Assembly (NCBI GenBank): GCA_963712955.1
Contig: CAVQKF010000016.1
Coordinates: forward strand, 1-64,000
Direction: 5' to 3'
Source: DATFVJ01 sp963712955
Lineage (GTDB): Bacteria; Actinomycetota; Actinomycetes; Streptosporangiales; Streptosporangiaceae
Length of the DNA stretch: 64,000 nucleotides
This document shows, piece by piece, positions 1-7,447 of this stretch. Position numbers and translations under genes: made by a program. Position 1 is the stretch's first letter. Every line of letters starts with the position of its first letter. Below the pieces are notes generated by a model. The model was given only the letters and a program-made list of their open reading frames with translations, was not told the DNA's origin and searched no databases.

Positions 1-1
1 C

Positions 2-721
2 ATCCGCGCCAACGTCGACGGCTTCCTCGCCGCGCGCGGCGTCGACCTGGCCGGCGGGCAGGTGCTCATGCTCACACAGCCCCGGACCCTCGGCTACGTC
101 TTCAACCCGCTGACCGTCTACTGGTGCCACAGCGCAGACGGCGCGCTCGCCGCAGTGATCGCCGAGGTGTGCAACACGCACGGCGAACGGCACTGCTATC
201 TGCTACGTACCGACGAACGCGCGCAGGCACGGGTGGCCAAGGAGTTCTACGTTTCCCCGTTCTACCCGGTCGACGGCACCTACCGGATGAGCCTGCCCGT
301 GCCCGGCCAGCGGCTGAACCTGACGGTTGTGCTTCATCGCGCGGGTGAGCGGCCGTTCGTCGCGACCATGCGTGGCCGCGCGGTCCGTGGCCGCCGCGTG
401 CGCCCCTGGTCCACCGTCGCCGTCGCCGCGCGCATCCGCCGCCAGGGCATCGGGCTGTACGTGCGCGGGTTGCCCGTGGTGCCCCGGCCGACCACCCTGC
501 CCCGGCCGGCCACATTGTCCCGGCCGGCCACACTGTCCGGCCGGCCACACTGTCCCGGCCTGCCCGGCCGTCCTGTTCGTGTCGGCCGTTCTGGCCGTTC
601 TGGCCGTCCTGGGCGTCCCGGCCGTCCCGCGGCGTACGGGAGGGAGTGTCTTGACACAGATCACCCATCGCGGCGCAGGTCAGGCGACCCATCATTGGGC
701 CGGGTCTGGCACCGGTCCTGA
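2..721 (+). CDS. DUF1365 family protein, 5-prime end outside window
   Basis: The reading frame is open from base 2, so the N-terminus lies upstream of the window. The visible part carries the DUF1365 signature: a PRTLGYVFNPLTVYWC block near visible residues 27-42, then EVCNTHGERHCY. The family has no proven enzymatic activity. It is commonly found beside FAD-dependent oxidoreductases and cyclopropane fatty acid synthases in light- and singlet-oxygen-induced loci. The recognisable domain ends near PVVPRP. The last 80 or so residues are low-complexity Pro/Arg/Gly sequence read through GC-rich tandem repeats (about 480-640) and look like an extension, not a fold. The gene overlaps the start of the next gene by about 70 bases, which suggests one transcript and coupled translation. 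Confidence 0.85.
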   Translation: MRANVDGFLAARGVDLAGGQVLMLTQPRTLGYVFNPLTVYWCHSADGALAAVIAEVCNTHGERHCYLLRTDERAQARVAKEFYVSPFYPVDGTYRMSLPVPGQRLNLTVVLHRAGERPFVATMRGRAVRGRRVRPWSTVAVAARIRRQGIGLYVRGLPVVPRPTTLPRPATLSRPATLSGRPHCPGLPGRPVRVGRSGRSGRPGRPGRPAAYGRECLDTDHPSRRRSGDPSLGRVWHRS

Positions 722-800
722 CACCGGTTCTGGCACCGGTCCTGGCACCGGTGCTGGCACCGGTCATCTCACCGGCGCTGGCGCCCGTCATGGCGCCGGT
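480..800. repeat. GC-rich short tandem repeats across the DUF1365/CFA junction
   Basis: From about 480 to 570 an 18-base unit resembling CCCGGCCGGCCACACTGT recurs. From 575 to 640 there are GGCCGTTCT-like units. From 700 to 800 there are 12-base units of the form GGCACCGGTCCT. They are translated as the DUF1365 tail and the CFA N-terminus, so both proteins carry low-complexity extensions here. Confidence 0.75.
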
Positions 801-2024
801 CATATTGACGCGGCGCGCTGGCCCGACGTCGCGACGATTCCTGACGGCCGTGCGCGTGCCGCCGTGGCGCGAGCGCTGTTCAACCGCGTTGCCGCCCGGC
901 TGCAGGTACAGGTGGTGACGGCGGACGGCGCACCGACAGGCGGTGGCGGCGACGGTGCCCCGCGGCTGCTGCTGCACCGCCCCAGCGACTTCTACCGACG
1001 TCTCGGCACCTCCGGGCTGATCGGCCTCGGTGAGTCGTACATGGCGGGCGACTGGGACAGCGGCGATCTTCCCGGCCTGCTGACCGTGTTCGCGTCGCAG
1101 GTGGCGACGCTCGTGCCGCCGCGCCTGCAATGGCTTCGCCGCTGGTATGTACCGCGGATGCCACCCGCGGAGGACGCCACCCCGGACGGCGCGCGCAGGA
1201 ACGTCCACCGCCACTACGACCTGTCCAATGAGCTGTTCGCGCTGTTCCTTGACGACACCATGACCTACTCGGCCGCCGAGTTCGGCGACACGGGCGGATC
1301 GCTCAGCGGGTCGCTCGCCGAGGCTCAGCGGCGGAAGATCGACCGGATTCTCGATCTCGCAGCTGTCGGCCGTGGCAGCCGGGTCCTCGAGATCGGAACC
1401 GGCTGGGGCGAACTGGCGATCAGGGCGGCCCACCGCGGCGCCCTCGTCGACTCGATCACGCTGTCACAGCGGCAGCGTGAGCTTGCGCTCGACCGGGCCT
1501 CGCGGGCCGGTGTCGCGGATCGGGTCGAGATCAGCCTGCGGGACTACAGGGACGCCACCGGGAGCTACGACGCGATCGTCAGCGTTGAGATGATCGAGGC
1601 GGTCGGGGACAGGTACTGGCCAGTGTTCTTCGCTGCGCTCACCCGGCTGCTCGCGCCCGGCGGCCGCATTGGCCTGCAGGCGATCACCATGCCGCACGAC
1701 CGCATGCTCGCGACCCGCGCCAGCTATACGTGGATCCACAAGCACATCTTTCCCGGCGGCGTCATACCGTCGGTGCACGCCGTCGAGCAAGCGGCGGGTA
1801 CGGCCTCGCTCCGGGTTACCGCCCAGCGCGCTCTCGGCGCCCATTACGCCAGGACGCTGCGATTGTGGCGCGAGCGGTTCTGCCTGCACGCAAGCGAGAT
1901 CGACGCGCTCGGATTCGACGAAGTCTTCCGCAGGATGTGGACGTTTTACCTCGCCTACTCGGAGGCGGGTTTCCGGTCCGGATATCTCAACGTCCACCAG
2001 TTCGCGCTTGAGCACACGCCGTGA
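651..2024 (+). CDS. Cyclopropane-fatty-acid synthase-like SAM methyltransferase
   Basis: This 457-residue protein belongs to the Cfa/mycolic-acid-cyclopropane-synthase family, which transfers a methylene or methyl group from SAM to unsaturated acyl chains of membrane phospholipids. The SAM-binding motif VLEIGTGWGELA lies near residue 245. It is preceded by the family block HRHYDLSNELFALFLDDTMTY and followed by SVEMIEAVG. The TTG start at 651 was chosen because GGGAGGG lies just upstream, although the frame is open further. Residues about 17-45 are a Gly/Thr-rich repeat coded by degenerate 12-base units (about 700-790). It overlaps the DUF1365 gene. With that partner and the LitR/ECF genes, a light or photooxidative role is inferred. 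A UfaM-like methylase of furan fatty acid synthesis is an alternative to true cyclopropanation. Confidence 0.88.
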   Translation: MTQITHRGAGQATHHWAGSGTGPDTGSGTGPGTGAGTGHLTGAGARHGAGHIDAARWPDVATIPDGRARAAVARALFNRVAARLQVQVVTADGAPTGGGGDGAPRLLLHRPSDFYRRLGTSGLIGLGESYMAGDWDSGDLPGLLTVFASQVATLVPPRLQWLRRWYVPRMPPAEDATPDGARRNVHRHYDLSNELFALFLDDTMTYSAAEFGDTGGSLSGSLAEAQRRKIDRILDLAAVGRGSRVLEIGTGWGELAIRAAHRGALVDSITLSQRQRELALDRASRAGVADRVEISLRDYRDATGSYDAIVSVEMIEAVGDRYWPVFFAALTRLLAPGGRIGLQAITMPHDRMLATRASYTWIHKHIFPGGVIPSVHAVEQAAGTASLRVTAQRALGAHYARTLRLWRERFCLHASEIDALGFDEVFRRMWTFYLAYSEAGFRSGYLNVHQFALEHTP

Positions 2025-2112
2025 GTGTCCCTGCCGCGTAGCTGCTCTGACCGCGAGGCCCCAGAACGCTGGCACAATTTCCCTTTGAGCGTCGGATAGG
2101 GCAGGTATCCAG

Positions 2113-2469
2113 ATGGGAAAACACCGCAGCCGCAGCCAGCCCGCGCCGACTGATCATCACCTGGACAACCACGCTACACACCGCTACACACCGGCACACA
2201 CCGGTGAACGCCAACCCGCCAGCCAGCTAACGCGGCCAGCCCAGCCACCGCGCACCGGGGGCACCCTCCCGCTCATCGGAGAGATCCGGGTCATACGGCA
2301 ACCCCAGCACCTCGAACCCTCCACCCCCTGCCCGCTCACCCCCCATCACCGCCGAACACATCATCAAGCGCATCACCCGGACCATGGCCACGGCCCGGCC
2401 CTCTGGGAACCGGTGCCGGCGCACCCGGCCCCGCCGCCGCTCTGGATCGCGCCCGGCATGATCCTTTAG
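2113..2469 (+). CDS. Hypothetical protein, doubtful
   Basis: A 118-codon open frame starts at ATG 2113. The product is rich in His and Pro, with no recognisable domain, signal peptide or membrane segment, and no convincing ribosome binding site precedes it. It fills part of the 900-base gap between the CFA gene and the DUF3800 gene. It may be a chance frame or a remnant. The rest of this gap holds the hairpins listed separately and no other coding signal. Confidence 0.2.
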   Translation: MGKHRSRSQPAPTDHHLDNHATHRYTPAHTGERQPASQLTRPAQPPRTGGTLPLIGEIRVIRQPQHLEPSTPCPLTPHHRRTHHQAHHPDHGHGPALWEPVPAHPAPPPLWIAPGMIL

Positions 2470-2583
2470 CCAGGCCCCCCCATACCAGCCAGCCCCGCTG
2501 GCGCGGAGTCTCTACCAGTCCAAAGCATGATGCCGCCGCTACGCGGTCCGGTTGGCAGTCCCGCCACCCCCAGAGTTTTGGCA

Positions 2584-2612
2584 TCTAGCGGATGAGGCAC
2601 CCATCCGCTAGA
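2584..2612. repeat. Perfect 11-bp inverted repeat, 7-nt loop
   Basis: TCTAGCGGATG (2584-2594) pairs perfectly with CATCCGCTAGA (2602-2612) across a 7-base loop. It is the first of three strong hairpins between the CFA and DUF3800 genes. No T-run follows, so it is not an obvious intrinsic terminator. Confidence 0.7.
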
Positions 2613-2672
2613 GACTCAGGGAACCGCTGTTGATCCAGGTCCTGGCAGAGTATCGGCCGCACCCGTTACCCG

Positions 2673-2720
2673 GTGCCCGGTACCCGGTACGCTCGGGTTC
2701 GCGTACCGGGTACCGGGCAC
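2673..2720. repeat. Perfect 20-bp inverted repeat, 8-nt loop
   Basis: Bases 2673-2692 (GTGCCCGGTACCCGGTACGC) are exactly reverse-complementary to 2701-2720, with loop TCGGGTTC. A 20-bp perfect stem is far longer than chance expectation for an intergenic region. No poly-T follows. The stem itself contains the short repeat CCGGTAC, so it may be a recombination or regulatory palindrome or part of a structured transcript. Confidence 0.85.
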
Positions 2721-2878
2721 GAGAGTTCTAGACCTGTCTTCGGGAATGATTCTGCAAGTTTGCGCGTTTCCAGATTCGCTTGGGACAGCAGGCCTCCGCT
2801 TGCAAGCATGTGTTTGATCTGCTTTCCTTACAGTAGAATGTTTCCTACGGTGACTAGGGGAGACCCGAACACCACATC

Positions 2879-2906
2879 CTGAAGCCGCCCAGCTGGGCGG
2901 CTTCAG
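2879..2906 (+). terminator. 12-bp hairpin followed by CGCTTT, upstream of DUF3800
   Basis: CTGAAGCCGCCC and GGGCGGCTTCAG form a perfect 12-bp stem around AGCT. CGCTTTAAAG follows on the plus strand. The shape is that of an intrinsic terminator with a weak T-run, yet it lies only 18 bases before the DUF3800 start. It could end a short upstream transcript, act as an attenuator, or shield the ribosome site. Confidence 0.5.
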
Positions 2907-2924
2907 CGCTTTAAAGGTGGGTAG

Positions 2925-3755
2925 ATGTACTTCTGCTACCTGGACGAGTCAGGGGGTGCCGAGCCTCCTGACGCCAGCCGCGAGGCCACGCCCGTGATGG
3001 TCATCCTCGGTCTTGCCGTAGCCGCGGCACGGGTTCCAGCGCTAACCCGGGACTTCCTAGCACTCAAGCGGCAGCACTTCCCAGGCCAGTTCAGGAGCGG
3101 GCCCGCCCTCGACCACATCAAAGTCGAGGTCAAGGGCAGCGACATTCTCCGCATGACCCGTGACCGGTCTCGTGACAGGCGGCGGCAGGCATCCCGGTTC
3201 CGGACTGAGCTGCTCGATCTCATCCGCGCCCACGGATGCCACATCATGGGACGCGTGTGGGTGAAGGAGCTGAGCAAGGGTCTGGACCCGGACGCGACCT
3301 ATTGCTACGCCGTGCAGGACATCGCGAGGCATTTCAGCCAGTATCTCAGCTGGCGGGCCTCCGAGGGCTTGGTGATCGCGGATGGCCGTGGTCATCACCG
3401 CAACGTGGGAACCGCTCACTCGATCTTCACGCAGAAGTGGCGGACTGCCGGTGACCCGTACCCTTCGATGGTAGAGGTTCCCCTCTTCGCTGAGAGCAAC
3501 AATCACGCTGGTCTTCAGCTCGCCGATCTCCTGGCATCGGCGTTGGTCTTTCCCATGGCGGTGGCGGCCTACGGATCACCCAACGCCAGCTCGGTGCATG
3601 CATCCTCCCGGTACAAGGAGGTGCAGCAAGCGTACGCGAAACAGGTCCGCGATCTTCAGTACCGATATCGTGACGAGAACGGTCGCTGGCGTGGCGGACT
3701 AGTTGTCAGCGACAAGGCCCAACAGCGATCAGGCTCCCTTCTGTTTAGGCCATAA
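2925..3755 (+). CDS. DUF3800 domain protein
   Basis: A 276-residue protein opening with the DUF3800 signature YLDESG at residues 5-10. The family's distal motif ESNNHAGLQLADLLA lies near 190-204, with acidic residues (LVIADGRG) between. DUF3800 proteins are predicted to have an RNase H-like fold with acidic catalytic residues. They are common in phages, plasmids and genomic islands, but their biochemical role is unproven. The start is ATG 2925 with GGTGG about five bases upstream. The gene is alone on its strand, sits between two arms of a light-response locus, and follows a hairpin-rich leader that is more AT-rich than its surroundings. Acquisition by transfer is inferred. Confidence 0.85.
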   Translation: MYFCYLDESGGAEPPDASREATPVMVILGLAVAAARVPALTRDFLALKRQHFPGQFRSGPALDHIKVEVKGSDILRMTRDRSRDRRRQASRFRTELLDLIRAHGCHIMGRVWVKELSKGLDPDATYCYAVQDIARHFSQYLSWRASEGLVIADGRGHHRNVGTAHSIFTQKWRTAGDPYPSMVEVPLFAESNNHAGLQLADLLASALVFPMAVAAYGSPNASSVHASSRYKEVQQAYAKQVRDLQYRYRDENGRWRGGLVVSDKAQQRSGSLLFRP

Positions 3756-3766
3756 CAAGGAAGCGC

Positions 3767-4323
3767 TCACCTCAACAACGCACTGTTGCCAAGGCAGCCG
3801 GCAGCAGCCGACACCTGGCGACGTCCGGCGCAGCGTCGCGAAAGGCATACGGAAGACCAGGCCCCGCAGCTAGGACACACCCCGGCCAAGGCCCGCCCCA
3901 TCAGCGTTGTGCGTCGCCAGTCGATGTGCGGAACGCCGCGACCGTCAGGCCCATGGGCGATACGTCGCCGGATCGAGGGATGAATATCGTAGTCATCCAA
4001 GCTATCCGGCGGCACCCAGGCGATTTCCGACGCCTCGTCCGTGGTGGTGAGGTGCCCGCCGATCTGGGGTGCAGTGAAGCAGACGTTCACGGGCTGACGT
4101 ACCTCACCGTCAGCGTAAGCGATCACGTGGCCGGGGTCACTGAACACCCCAGCTAGGCCAGTGATCTCCACATCCAAGCCGTTTTCCTCCCGGCATTCCC
4201 GCACCGCGCACTGCGTCAATGTCTCGTTCTTCTTCAGCCCACCCGTGGGGTGTAGACGATCTTTACGCAGGCCCCCCGATGGTGCATGTTGACAGTCGTG
4301 CGATGCAACGAGTGATGGCTCAT
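3767..4323 (-). pseudogene. Nudix hydrolase remnant, N-terminus missing
   Basis: Translation of the minus strand upstream of the TTG at 4219 gives a full Nudix box. RLHPTGGLKKNET leads into CAVRECREENGLDV, matching G-x5-E-x7-RE-x2-EE-x-G. The frame has no start codon upstream of 4219. The only nearby ATG (4323) is in another frame and stops after 29 codons. A normal Nudix protein has 30-50 residues before the box, so the first strands are lost or frameshifted. The C-terminal 50 residues past HIDWRR also do not look like the family. Substrate cannot be guessed. It lies 6 bases downstream of the YbgA-type gene. Confidence 0.55.
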
Positions 4324-4329
4324 CCGCGG

Positions 4330-5286
4330 TCAGTCCAGGTGGTGACGCAGTCGCAGATCTGCGGGAAACGGCTCGAAGTAGGTCTGCTCCATCAGATAGG
4401 TGATCGCCGCGCCCGCGGCGTGATGATGCAGCAGCGCGATCGGGATGCTGAGCGGAACCTCCCCTCGGCCGTATGCCTCGAATACGATGCCGATGTCACG
4501 TCGGCGAGAGTCGTCGAGTGCCTCACGGATCTGGCTGAAGGCGTGCTGCAGGGCATTGACGTGACGGCAGCGGGTGGCCCTGGTGGCCATCGCCTGACAG
4601 AAGATGCGCGTGTAATCATCTAGCAGCGTCCCCGGCGCCCGCGTTCCAGCCTCGGCGACCAGCCTTCCCGCCTCGCGGTAGCGGGCCGGGTCGTGCGCGA
4701 GAAGCTGCAGCTTGTGCCGGGCGTGGAAGGTGATCAGGTCGGCGGGGCGCCAAGGCCCGGCGAACGACTGCCGCAGCCGGGCGTGGGCGAAGATCCGCTC
4801 GACGAAATGCTCGCGCAGGCGTGCGTCGTTCAGCCGTCCGTCGTCCTCAGCGGGAAGCAGCGGCGCGGCGTCGGTAAACGCAGCCGCGAAGAGGCCGCGT
4901 TCACCGCGGTCTGTCGCCTGGCCGTTGCGATACCGGGCGATGCCGCGAAGGCCGCAGGTCGGAGAACGCGACTTGAAGATGTATCCGTCGATGCCCGTCA
5001 GTTCGGTGCTGCGGCGCCCGGCGAGCGCCTGCACCGCCTCGGTGTGATCGCTGGTGCCGCTCCTGGACATGAGCCGGGTCCGACCATCGTCGGCGACGAG
5101 GCGTAGCGTCTCCCGTGGCGCACCGAGGCCGATCTCGATCTCCGGGCAGACAGCCACCCAGTTGACATGGCGGCCAAGCTCACAGGTAAGGAAGCGATCC
5201 CTGCTGTGCCCTCCGTTGAAGCGGACAGGCGCACCGAGCAGGCAACTGGACGCTCCCAACCGTGGTCTTACTGGCGCCCCGGTCAT
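4330..5286 (-). CDS. ybgA: YbgA-type protein (DUF523 + DUF1722)
   Basis: A 318-residue protein of two fused domains. DUF523 (about residues 10-150) has conserved cysteines in SSCLLG (Cys15), VCPEIEIGLG (Cys47) and SRSPTCGL. DUF1722 (about 190-310) includes the block TFHARHKLQLLAHDP. The function is not established. Homologs often neighbour photolyase genes and belong to light or singlet-oxygen stress regulons. The start codon overlaps the stop of the ECF sigma gene as ATGA (5283-5286), so the two are translationally coupled. Confidence 0.88.
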   Translation of the reverse strand: MTGAPVRPRLGASSCLLGAPVRFNGGHSRDRFLTCELGRHVNWVAVCPEIEIGLGAPRETLRLVADDGRTRLMSRSGTSDHTEAVQALAGRRSTELTGIDGYIFKSRSPTCGLRGIARYRNGQATDRGERGLFAAAFTDAAPLLPAEDDGRLNDARLREHFVERIFAHARLRQSFAGPWRPADLITFHARHKLQLLAHDPARYREAGRLVAEAGTRAPGTLLDDYTRIFCQAMATRATRCRHVNALQHAFSQIREALDDSRRRDIGIVFEAYGRGEVPLSIPIALLHHHAAGAAITYLMEQTYFEPFPADLRLRHHLD

Positions 5287-5810
5287 GCGGCCAGCATCTC
5301 CCCGAGCCTGCGCAGCCCTCTCGCGGTCCTCGCCTTGACCGTGCCAAGCGGGACATCAAGCGTCTCCGCGATCTCGCGCTGGGTGTGATCACCGAAATAG
5401 GCCAGCCTGATGGCCTCTCGCTGTACCGGTGGCAGCGCGGCCAGCGCCTGCCCCACATCGTGGGCCTGCTCGACCCGGTCAGCGAAGGCAGCCGCGCCCC
5501 CGCCGACGAGTGTGGCAGCGTCGTCAAGCGGGACGGTCACCCGGTGGCGGGCCCGCAGGTGGTCGATGGCCCGCTTGCGGGCGATACCAAGCACCCATGC
5601 CTCAAGGCTGCGCGCCGGATCGTAACGGTCGCGGCAGCGCCACAGTTCGATGAGGACAATCTGGATCACATCGTCGACGTCGTCTGGCGGTACGCGCAGG
5701 AGAAGATAGCGGCGCAGCAGCGGGCGGAGCGCGGCCAAACACTCCGCCAGGGCTGCCTCGTCACCATACGCCAGCTGCGCGCGCAGAGATCCCGGTTCCG
5801 CACGGTCCAT
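5283..5810 (-). CDS. ECF sigma factor (LitS-like candidate)
   Basis: A 175-residue group 4 sigma factor. The region 2 block VDDVIQIVLIELWRCRDRYD lies near residues 45-65. The region 4 helix-turn-helix, with TQREIAETLDVPLGTVKART, lies near 145-165. The ATG at 5810 has GGGAGGG five bases upstream and was preferred to longer in-frame starts that read through AT-rich leader. No anti-sigma factor gene is adjacent. The gene lies downstream of a B12-binding MerR regulator, the arrangement known for LitR-LitS in Streptomyces, so light-dependent control is inferred. The coupled YbgA gene follows. Confidence 0.88.
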   Translation of the reverse strand: MDRAEPGSLRAQLAYGDEAALAECLAALRPLLRRYLLLRVPPDDVDDVIQIVLIELWRCRDRYDPARSLEAWVLGIARKRAIDHLRARHRVTVPLDDAATLVGGGAAAFADRVEQAHDVGQALAALPPVQREAIRLAYFGDHTQREIAETLDVPLGTVKARTARGLRRLGEMLAA

Positions 5811-5829
5811 TCGGGCCCTCCCACCGGTA

Positions 5830-5940
5830 GGCCACGCCACAGTGACATACCCATCTAAATACAGATGTTCGCGACATGTATCGCTCTGAACAGCTAATTT
5901 AGTTTTTAAATCTACTCGAAACTTGTTCATAATGGAAGTC
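5830..5940 (-). promoter_or_regulatory. AT-rich leader upstream of ECF sigma gene
   Basis: This stretch is markedly AT-richer than the rest of the window, with runs such as CTAATTTAGTTTTTAAAT. It contains the small palindrome ATGT-TCGCG-ACAT (about 5863-5875). It lies immediately upstream of the ECF sigma start and is the likely promoter/operator, possibly for the LitR-type regulator. No exact -35/-10 pair is convincing. Confidence 0.4.
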
Positions 5941-6126
5941 TCGACGCCCAGGGGGCTACGGCGAGCGGCGAGCGGCGAGCGTGGGACCTGGCGGCCCCGC
6001 CGCCGCGAGAGACCTGGTGGCTGACGGACGCCACGGCTGCGTGGGCCGGCGACCGACTGATGCGCGAGGAACACTGCGACCGGCAGGGATGCGGCGACCC
6101 GCGAGGGACTACGACCGCGGGGAGTG

Positions 6127-6177
6127 TGGGAAACACCGCGGCCTGGGAAACACCGCGGCCTGGGAAACACCGCGACC
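6127..6177. repeat. Three 17-bp tandem repeats
   Basis: TGGGAAACACCGCGGCC is repeated three times head to tail, the last copy with one change. It lies in the 430-base gap between the LitR-type gene and the sigma gene. The remainder of that gap (5940-6240) holds GAGCGGC-type low-complexity sequence and no gene. Confidence 0.85.
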
Positions 6178-6239
6178 GTGAGGAATGCGGGCGGACAGTG
6201 ACCAGCCGCTGCCAGTCCGCTACCGGGACACGAACCGAA

Positions 6240-7172
6240 TCAGCACACGCCGAGGGCGGCCATGACGGCGCTGGCCGCGTCGGTGAGGGTCTGCGCGATC
6301 TGGATCCCTGGCGGCATCTGCTGGCTGTTCCAGCCCGGGCCGCCGACGATCACGCGGATCGCTGGCCGCAGGGTGGGCAGGTCGGCCAGCGGTTTCGGAT
6401 CACCGGTCGCTGAGGTCTGCGACCACACGAACACCGCCGCGGGCCCGATGCGGCGTACCGCATCTGCGAGTGCGGGGTAAGGAACGCGGGCCCCGAGCAC
6501 GCGGGTGGCGGCATGCCTCTTGGCCAGCGCGGCGGCCAGCGCATAGAGCGGCAAGCTGTGCTGCTCCTCCGCGGCGCAGGCCAGCAGTACCGGCCGCGCG
6601 TTGACGGCGTCGCCCGGGCGGATGGCCACCGCAGACAGCGTGGCGAGCGCCGACCAGGAGAGCAGATGCTCGATATCGATGCAGCGGCCAGTTGACGCAT
6701 ACTTCTCACCGACCCCGGTCAGGACTGGAACGAGCATGTTGTCCCAGGCCCAGACGACGCCTCGGCGGCGGAGCGCGTCCCGGATGAGTCCCCGCGTGGC
6801 CGGCTCGTCCATGGCCATCACCGCACGGGAAAGAGCACGGGCTTCGGGCGCCGCACCTGCCAGCGCGAGCCGGTTACCGCCGCCCGAGCCAGCCGTCCGC
6901 GGTCGACGGCGCCGCGATACAGGCGCGGGTGCGCCCCTGGCGGCCTCGAGGGCCGTGCGCGCCGCTTCCGCGGGCGGAAGACCGCTCAGAATCAGGCGGT
7001 GCATCATCTCGAGCCGGGCCACATCCACGTCGTCGTAGCGGCGGTGGTGCCCATCGCTGCGCCGGCTGGGCCCGATGCCGTAGCGGCGGTCCCAGGTACG
7101 CAGGGTCGAGGCGGCCACGCCGAGACGCCGGGCGACCGCACCCACGCCGAATCCGGGGCTCGCGCTTTCCAT
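6240..7172 (-). CDS. MerR-family regulator with B12-binding domain (LitR/CarH type)
   Basis: A 310-residue protein. The MerR winged helix (about 8-75) includes VARRLGVAASTLRTWDRRYG. A helical bundle and a Rossmann cobalamin-binding domain (about 180-300) follow. Two CarH hallmarks are visible. GEKYASTGRCIDIEH corresponds to the W-x9-EH light-sensing motif, but with Tyr in place of Trp. EEQHSLP corresponds to the E-x-H-x2-G cobalt-ligand region, with the His kept. In the family, adenosylcobalamin binding holds a DNA-bound tetramer that light disrupts. The ATG at 7172 follows GGGGAGG; a GTG at 7202 is an alternative. It lies upstream of the ECF sigma gene, and targets in this locus are inferred. 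Confidence 0.87.
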   Translation of the reverse strand: MESASPGFGVGAVARRLGVAASTLRTWDRRYGIGPSRRSDGHHRRYDDVDVARLEMMHRLILSGLPPAEAARTALEAARGAPAPVSRRRRPRTAGSGGGNRLALAGAAPEARALSRAVMAMDEPATRGLIRDALRRRGVVWAWDNMLVPVLTGVGEKYASTGRCIDIEHLLSWSALATLSAVAIRPGDAVNARPVLLACAAEEQHSLPLYALAAALAKRHAATRVLGARVPYPALADAVRRIGPAAVFVWSQTSATGDPKPLADLPTLRPAIRVIVGGPGWNSQQMPPGIQIAQTLTDAASAVMAALGVC

Positions 7173-7447
7173 GACCTCCCCAACGAAGAAACCTGCTGCC
7201 ACAATTTCTTGCGGAGATGATCAGCCGATCGGTTGCATCACGGCCGACGATGCTACAAACCTGCAGCCGCGCAGGACCTCCCCCGGCCGGCGCCGCACGA
7301 CGGAGGTCCGGGGGGCCGCCCCCGGGCCAGCACAGCCCTTCTCCGGATCGCCCGGTTTGTCATGATTTATTTTCCGGCGCGGTCAGGCGGCGATCGCGCC
7401 GCGCCATCGTCGAAATCTGCGCCATCGTCGAAATCGTTGTGCCGCGC

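Noticed and set aside
102..1433. Long minus-strand frame opposite DUF1365/CFA
   Set aside because: High-GC antisense shadow; product is Arg/Gly/Ala-rich with no domain, and the plus strand carries clear families.
2673..2720. tRNA or other standard RNA gene
   Set aside because: A single uninterrupted hairpin without cloverleaf arms, anticodon loop or T-loop sequence. No tRNA or rRNA gene was recognised anywhere in the window.
4237..4321. ATG 4323 as true start of the Nudix gene
   Set aside because: That frame stops after 29 codons and is out of phase with the Nudix box; it could only serve if a frameshift is assumed.
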